A stretch of DNA of 9,335 nt from an uncultured Collinsella sp. (GTDB taxonomy: Bacteria; Actinomycetota; Coriobacteriia; Coriobacteriales; Coriobacteriaceae): NCBI GenBank assembly GCA_902491915.1, contig CABUJL010000075.1, forward strand, positions 1 through 9,335, in the 5' to 3' direction. Numbering within the stretch: the stretch's first letter is position 1; each line of letters opens with the position of its first letter. This document shows positions 6,301-9,335 of this stretch, one piece after another. The notes below the pieces were generated by a model. The model was given only the letters and a program-made list of their open reading frames with translations. It searched no databases and was not told the origin of the DNA. Made by a program: the position numbers and the translations under genes.

Positions 6301-6904
6301 AGTTGCCATGGAGGAGTACGAGCAGCTCAAGCGCCGCGCCGACTACATCGAGGAGCAGCTGGCCGATCTGGAGAGCGCGCGCAAGGCGCTCACCAAGATC
6401 ACGGTGGCCATTGATCGCAAGATGCGCAAGGCGTTCCTGGTGACGTTTGATAAGGTCGACGCGAACTTCCGCGAGATCTTCGCTATGCTCTTCCCGGGCG
6501 GCCAGGCTCATCTGGAGATGACCGATCCCGAGCATCCTGCCGAGACGGGTATCGAGGTCGTGGCGCAGCCGCGCGGCAAGCGCATCACCAAGATGATGCT
6601 CATGTCGGGCGGCGAGAAGAGTCTGACGGCGCTCGCCTTGCTCTTTGCCGTGTATCGCACGCGCACGGTGCCGTTCTATGTGCTGGACGAGGTCGAGGCG
6701 GCGCTCGATGACGCCAACCTGTCCAAGCTCATCGGCGCACTCGATGTGTTGCGTTCCGATACGCAGCTCTTGGTTATCTCGCATCAGCGCCGTACTATGG
6801 AGGACGCTGACGTCCTCTATGGCGTCTCGATGCAAGCCGACGGCGTCAGTCGCGTCGTCTCGCAAAAACTCGATCGCGAAACCGGAAAGGTCGTGAATGC
6901 ATAA
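3368..6904 (+). CDS. smc: Chromosome segregation protein SMC
   Basis: SMC is the ATP-driven ring protein that, with ScpA and ScpB, compacts and separates the chromosome. The 1178-residue length is standard. The GTG start gives the canonical N-terminus MYLKSLTLKGFKSFAD, with GAGGA at 3360-3364 as ribosome-binding site. The N-terminal head has Walker A GPNGSGKSN (31-39), the Q-loop Q143 in 'IISQGKLDAI' and the 'EEAAGISKHKRRKER' stretch. Long charged coiled coils follow to about 500, then a non-coiled hinge (about 505-660) rich in Gly and Ala, then the return coil to about 1010. The C-terminal head has the signature LMSGGEKS (1078-1085), Walker B with D1107 and E1108 in 'FYVLDEVEAALDDAN', and the switch histidine H1139 in 'ISHQRRTM'. 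All ATPase elements are intact. The hinge lacks the common 'G-x-x-G-x-V-x-x-L' opening and looks divergent. scpA and scpB are not in the window. The stop overlaps ftsY by one base. Confidence 0.97.
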   Translation: MYLKSLTLKGFKSFADRAHMTFEPGLTVIVGPNGSGKSNISDSILWVLGEQSAKQLRGQAMEDVIFSGSSARKPVGVAEVTLVLDNSDHMLPVDFDEVAITRRMYRSGESEYLINSSPCRLMDIQDILHDSGLGKDTHSIISQGKLDAILQSRPEERRALIEEAAGISKHKRRKERALKKIKSMDEHLTRARDINKEIARQLRPLERQVDRARKYKELSSRANELTQMLAVDELRSLQSQWNDLESRSKEGAAELELAQYRLGEKERELEKLQVMLEEKGLFVGDLGEQRRHMQDVVGRINSDMRLLEEKGHNMVSRLSDMRGQISSSEHQRRRVVEELEDARAQLEEVTGAHMQAQEDVDAAGPAAAELHERRVALDNQISQLTREHRDVQRVADNAALELAKVKDSLSNAEVEDNMYASRLEQIDEQLEEVMASLESRRDRAEELEGALEEARQAQADAREATEVARAALKDLRNRESEARNKLSEVRSELASQKKLDARMADSSPLVSRLVGALGDDVLGRLGDVLEAPRELEGLVEQLLAGDIDALLFDDAATLERAGRAALDQKKASGEALLVARGVSGSTAAEGAAGTRLVDRLSVRAGYGPVVEALLGGYYVVDDLSAALSAPVVDGVTYVTPDGARVACGGLVRVGLDAGEASGALERKRRIRELEGLEPDLAAVFEHVSDQVVEANAAVEEARAAEGDAAGEIARLEGERRSLLSEIGRLEQSANNAEVERVRISKRREQASEAVRAARPRVDELTRSRDEARAQASDLGLQISEANDELDRVRRDDSEAAGKLADAKVRLAQTSERLRSLKGRVPDLEHRLEGIDRRIRGTRQASRSLELLRLRVDPMHERYSALLERASDWAARLRDQASLEEADSASLKKTIEDAKAEVARAKERVDTASATQNEFKVARGKLEVQVEAAIKAITAHGTTVLEEALMLPAPTDRDAAERELNQLVRQINNLGPVNQVAMEEYEQLKRRADYIEEQLADLESARKALTKITVAIDRKMRKAFLVTFDKVDANFREIFAMLFPGGQAHLEMTDPEHPAETGIEVVAQPRGKRITKMMLMSGGEKSLTALALLFAVYRTRTVPFYVLDEVEAALDDANLSKLIGALDVLRSDTQLLVISHQRRTMEDADVLYGVSMQADGVSRVVSQKLDRETGKVVNA

Positions 6905-7812
6905 TGGGATTCTTCGATGCTCTCTCGCGCGGACTTGAGCGCAGCCGCGAGGCCCTCAACGAGGTCTTCTACTTTGGCGGCGAGGTCGACGAGGATTTTT
7001 GGGAGGACCTGGAGGACACCCTCGTAATGGGTGACATGGGCGCCGAGGTCGCCATAAAGGTCTCCGATGACCTGCGTGATGCCGCGGCTAAGAAGAACCT
7101 CAAGACCGCCCCGCAACTCCGTCGCGCCCTGGCCGAGCAGCTTGAGCAGCACTTTGTGCCCATCGAGCGCGATCCGTTCTCCGATACGCCGAGCTGCGTG
7201 CTGTTTGTGGGCATTAACGGTGCCGGCAAGACCACGACGGTCGGTAAGATCGCGAGCGCCATGGCCGCCCGCGGCAAGAACGTCGTGATCGGTTCGGCCG
7301 ATACCTTCCGCGCTGCCGCTATCGAGCAGCTCGATGTGTGGGGCCAGCGAGCTGGCGTCCCCGTCATCAAGCGCGACCGCGGCTCCGACCCGGCAAGTGT
7401 TTGCTACGACGTGCTCGACGAGGCCGACAAGCGCGGCAGCGACCTGGTGCTCATCGATACCGCCGGTCGTCTGCACACGAGCCCCGAGCTCATGCGCGAG
7501 CTTGCCAAGGTGGTCAATGTGACCCGTAAGCGCGCCGCCAATATGGCCGCCGGCCCCATGCCCGTCTATGTCGTGCTCGTGATCGATGCCGCAACGGGCC
7601 AAAACGGCCTCAACCAGGCGCTCGAGGCGCTTGGCCTGGACGGTATTATCATGACAAAGCTCGACGGCACGGCTAAGGGCGGTATCGCCATGGCCGTGGC
7701 CGAGAAGCTCAAGCTCCCGATCCTGCGCATCGGCGTGGGCGAGCAGGTCGATGACCTGCAGGAGTTCAGTGCCAAAGATTTCTGCCGCGCCCTGGTGGGC
7801 GAGTCCAATTAA
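6904..7812 (+). CDS. ftsY: Signal recognition particle receptor FtsY
   Basis: FtsY is the membrane-associated GTPase that receives Ffh-ribosome complexes and passes nascent membrane proteins to the Sec translocon. The 302-residue protein is a compact NG form without the long acidic A domain of E. coli FtsY. It opens with MGFFDALSRGLERSREAL, matching the short amphipathic membrane-binding helix of such forms. The N domain runs to about residue 90. The GTPase motifs are G1 GINGAGKTT (103-111), the insertion-box motif DTFRAAA (133-139), G3 DTAGR (185-189), G4 TKLDG (251-255) and the closing GVGEQVDDLQEF (277-288). All key residues are present. The ATG shares one base with the smc stop (TAATG). 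The nearest purine-rich element, AAAGG at 6886-6890, is 13 bases away, so translation probably depends on coupling to smc. Its partner ffh follows 10 bases later. Confidence 0.97.
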   Translation: MGFFDALSRGLERSREALNEVFYFGGEVDEDFWEDLEDTLVMGDMGAEVAIKVSDDLRDAAAKKNLKTAPQLRRALAEQLEQHFVPIERDPFSDTPSCVLFVGINGAGKTTTVGKIASAMAARGKNVVIGSADTFRAAAIEQLDVWGQRAGVPVIKRDRGSDPASVCYDVLDEADKRGSDLVLIDTAGRLHTSPELMRELAKVVNVTRKRAANMAAGPMPVYVVLVIDAATGQNGLNQALEALGLDGIIMTKLDGTAKGGIAMAVAEKLKLPILRIGVGEQVDDLQEFSAKDFCRALVGESN

Positions 7813-7816
7813 GGAG
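7811..7816 (+). promoter_or_regulatory. Ribosome-binding site for the GTG start of ffh
   Basis: AAGGAG overlaps the ftsY stop codon and lies six bases before GTG 7823. It supports that start over any in-frame codon further upstream. Confidence 0.75.
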
Positions 7817-7822
7817 CGACTA

Positions 7823-8098
7823 GTGGTTGATTCCCTGAGCGATCGCCTCAACGACACATTTGACCGCCTGCGCGGCAAGGGCAAGCTGACCGAGGCCGAT
7901 ATCACCTCGGCCATGCGCGACATTCGCATGGCGCTGCTCGAGGCCGACGTCAACTTCAAGGTCGTCAAGGAGTTCGTCGCCAAGACCAAGGAGCGCTGCA
8001 TGACCGCTGAGGTCATGGAGTCGCTGTCGCCGGCACAAAACGTCGCTCGACGAGCTCACCGAGATGCTCGGCTCAACCGAGAGCAAGCTCGTCTTTAG
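7823..8098 (+). CDS. ffh: Ffh N-domain fragment as read in this sequence
   Basis: The first frame gives 91 residues. Residues 1-74 are a well-conserved Ffh N-domain helical bundle: 'DSLSDRLNDTFDRLRGKGKL' at 2-21, then 'ALLEADVNFKVV'. The tail from about residue 75 (A-R-R-A-H-R-D-A-R) is arginine-rich out-of-frame sequence that ends at TAG. By itself this product has no GTPase or RNA-binding region and would not work as Ffh. Confidence 0.6.
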   Translation: MVDSLSDRLNDTFDRLRGKGKLTEADITSAMRDIRMALLEADVNFKVVKEFVAKTKERCMTAEVMESLSPAQNVARRAHRDARLNREQARL

Positions 8099-9287
8099 CA
8101 ATCGCATTCCCAATGTCATCATGCTCGTGGGCCTGCAGGGCTCCGGTAAGACCACGGCTGCCGTAAAGCTGGCCTACCTGCTCAAGAAGCAGGGCCGCTC
8201 GCCGATGCTCGCCGCGTGCGACGTCTACCGTCCCGCTGCTGCCGACCAGCTGGCCACGCTCGGTGGCGAGATCGGTGTACCGGTCTTCCGCGGCGACAGT
8301 GCGCACCCGGTCGACATCGCCAAGGGCGCCATTCAGGAGGCCGTCGACCACCTGCGTGACGTGGTCATCGTCGATACCGCCGGTCGCTTGCAGATCGACG
8401 AACAGATGATGCAGGAGGCCGTGGACATCAAGAAGGCCGTCAAGCCCGATCAGGTGCTGATGGTCGTTGATGCTATGACCGGCCAGGATATCGTCAACGT
8501 CGTCTCGACCTTCGCCGAGCGCACCGACTTTGACGGCGTGATCATCTCCAAACTCGACGGCGACGCCCGTGGCGGCGGCGCGCTTTCCGTGCGCCAGGTG
8601 ACCGGTAAGCCCATCAAGTTCGTGAGCATGGGCGAGAAACCCGATTCGCTGGAGCCGTTCTATCCCGATCGTATGGCCAAGCGAATCTTGGGCATGGGCG
8701 ATGTTGTCGGCATCATCGAGAAGGCCCAGGAGGCGGCCGACGCAGAGCAGCTCGAGGCTGCCGAGCGCATGCTGCGCGAGGGCTTCACCATGAACGACAT
8801 GCTCGACCAGATGAAGGCCGTCAAGAAGATGGGCGGCATGAAGGGCATCCTGGGCATGCTCCCCGGCGGCCAGCGTGCGCTCAACCAGATGGGTGGCAAC
8901 CTGGACGAGGGCATCTTCGATAAGAACGAGGCCATTATCATGTCGATGACCAAGGAGGAGCGTCTGCGTCCCTCCATCATCAATGGCCAGCGCCGTGCCC
9001 GCATTGCCAAGGGCGCCGGCGTGACCCCCACCGAGGTCAATAGCCTTATGAAGCAGTGGGGCGAGATGAATAAGATGATGGGCCGCATGCGCACGATGGC
9101 CAATCAGGCACAGGCCGGCGGCAAGAAGGGCAAGAAGGGTAAGAAGGGCAAGAAGATGCGCATGCCCAATATTCCCGGCCTGGACGCTATGGGTCTGGGC
9201 GGCATGGGCGGCCTGGGAACGGGCGGCCCCAAGTCCGATATGGACTTGCTGCGTCAGATGGAAGCGCAGATGCGCAACAAGAAGTAA
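8064..9287 (+). CDS. ffh: Ffh GTPase and M domains as read in this sequence
   Basis: This 407-residue frame holds the G domain with G1 GLQGSGKTT (23-31), DVYRPAA (53-59), G3 DTAGR (104-108), G4 SKLDGD (162-167) and the closing 'GEKPDSLEPF' (190-199). The methionine-rich M domain follows (about 225-345): the finger-loop region 'KKMGGMKGILGMLPGG' (254-269) binds signal peptides, and the RNA-binding loop is RRARIAKGAG (310-319). That loop differs from the usual RR-x-RIA-x-GSG in having Ala where Ser is common. The C-terminus is an extra tail of GKK repeats, Gly/Met-rich sequence and a basic end. ATG 8064 is simply the first Met after the frameshift. It has no ribosome-binding site and lies inside conserved Ffh sequence, so it is not the natural start. 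Confidence 0.8.
   Translation: MLGSTESKLVFSNRIPNVIMLVGLQGSGKTTAAVKLAYLLKKQGRSPMLAACDVYRPAAADQLATLGGEIGVPVFRGDSAHPVDIAKGAIQEAVDHLRDVVIVDTAGRLQIDEQMMQEAVDIKKAVKPDQVLMVVDAMTGQDIVNVVSTFAERTDFDGVIISKLDGDARGGGALSVRQVTGKPIKFVSMGEKPDSLEPFYPDRMAKRILGMGDVVGIIEKAQEAADAEQLEAAERMLREGFTMNDMLDQMKAVKKMGGMKGILGMLPGGQRALNQMGGNLDEGIFDKNEAIIMSMTKEERLRPSIINGQRRARIAKGAGVTPTEVNSLMKQWGEMNKMMGRMRTMANQAQAGGKKGKKGKKGKKMRMPNIPGLDAMGLGGMGGLGTGGPKSDMDLLRQMEAQMRNKK
9120..9155 (+). repeat. Four tandem 9-base units encoding Gly-Lys-Lys in the Ffh tail
   Basis: The unit GG(C/T)AAGAAG occurs four times in a row, giving residues GKKGKKGKKGKK after the Ffh M domain. The first, second and fourth copies are identical and the third differs by one base (GGT). 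Such a basic tail could add RNA or ribosome contact, and the repeat may vary in copy number between strains; both are inference. Confidence 0.85.
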
Positions 9288-9335
9288 CGACTAATTGAGT
9301 CGTGTATGGCGAAGGCCGCCTGGTTGGTATTCCAG
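9288..9335. other. Unassigned end of window after ffh
   Basis: The 48 bases hold a small inverted repeat (ACGACT 9287-9292 and AGTCGT 9298-9303, 5-base loop) without a T-run, so it is not a convincing terminator. Two frames are open to the window edge from GTG 9302 and ATG 9306, neither with a ribosome-binding site. Whether a gene starts here cannot be decided. Confidence 0.4.

Larger units (their letters stand above)
7823..9287 (+). pseudogene. ffh: Signal recognition particle protein Ffh, gene interrupted by a frameshift
   Basis: Ffh binds 4.5S/SRP RNA, captures signal sequences as they leave the ribosome and docks with FtsY. The locus encodes all Ffh domains (N, G, M), but in two frames. 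The N domain reads from GTG 7823 and hits TAG at 8096-8098; the rest reads in the +1 frame to TAA at 9287. The break falls at about 8042-8048, within a motif that in other Ffh proteins reads roughly 'PGQ-x-V-x-KIV-x-x-EL'. Here the first frame gives SPAQNV and the second resumes at LDELTEMLG, so about four residues (expected V-K-I-V) are missing. A loss of 11 bases accounts for both the missing residues and the shift: adding 11 to the 1465 bases gives exactly 492 codons, a normal Ffh length of 491. Because Ffh is normally essential and the flanks look unmutated, a sequencing or assembly error, or a minor variant, is as likely as a real mutation. Confidence 0.88.

Noticed and set aside
5795..8016. 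Two long minus-strand open frames opposite smc, ftsY and ffh (5795-6865 and 6817-8016)
   Set aside because: Both are shadows of recognised plus-strand genes and have no family motif.
8064..8066. ATG 8064 as a natural start of a shorter Ffh
   Set aside because: It lies inside conserved Ffh sequence, has no ribosome-binding site and would leave out the N domain, which is otherwise well preserved upstream.
8037..8098. Programmed ribosomal frameshift in ffh
   Set aside because: A +1 shift would join the frames but would not supply the missing conserved residues. No clear shift signal is present, and I know of no programmed shifting in ffh. A deletion fits better.
9287..9303. Hairpin after ffh as a terminator
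   Set aside because: The stem is only 6 bp and is not followed by a T-run.
9306..9335. A new gene starting at ATG 9306
   Set aside because: Only ten codons are visible, there is no ribosome-binding site, and an overlapping frame from GTG 9302 is equally open.

Overview
This GC-rich window looks like a chromosomal housekeeping segment from an actinobacterium of the Coriobacteriia, probably Collinsella or a close relative. The basis is the gene order, the GC-rich codon use, the GTG and TTG starts and the style of the L32, SMC and Ffh proteins. The genus is an inference from memory and was not searched. All supported genes lie on the plus strand. I see no mobile element, CRISPR array, tRNA, rRNA or foreign-looking island.

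Layout: (1) 1-356, the 3' part of a coiled-coil protein gene that begins before the window. (2) 356-910, a DUF177/YceD-family protein, overlapping the previous stop by one base. (3) 975-1154, rpmF (ribosomal protein L32), with a candidate promoter upstream and a strong intrinsic terminator downstream. (4) 1242-2261, plsX, whose start lies only 17 bases after that terminator's T-run. (5) A 124-base gap with a candidate promoter and a stem-loop, then acpP at 2386-2628. (6) 2632-3357, rnc with a TTG start. (7) 3368-6904, smc. (8) 6904-7812, ftsY, overlapping the smc stop by one base. (9) 7823-9287, ffh, broken by a frameshift near 8045. The last 48 bases hold nothing I can assign.

The genes form a familiar core-growth block. 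DUF177 and rpmF belong to ribosome production. PlsX and ACP feed fatty acids into phospholipid synthesis. RNase III processes double-stranded RNA. SMC organises the chromosome. FtsY and Ffh are the receptor and the GTPase of the signal recognition particle, which targets proteins to the membrane. From acpP to ffh the gaps are 3, 10 and 10 bases plus one 1-base overlap, which suggests one transcript.

I found no new biological system. The points most worth a second look are the apparent 11-base deletion that splits the essential ffh gene, an Asp-to-Asn change at a metal-ligand position of RNase III, and a terminator placed so close to plsX that plsX seems to depend on read-through.
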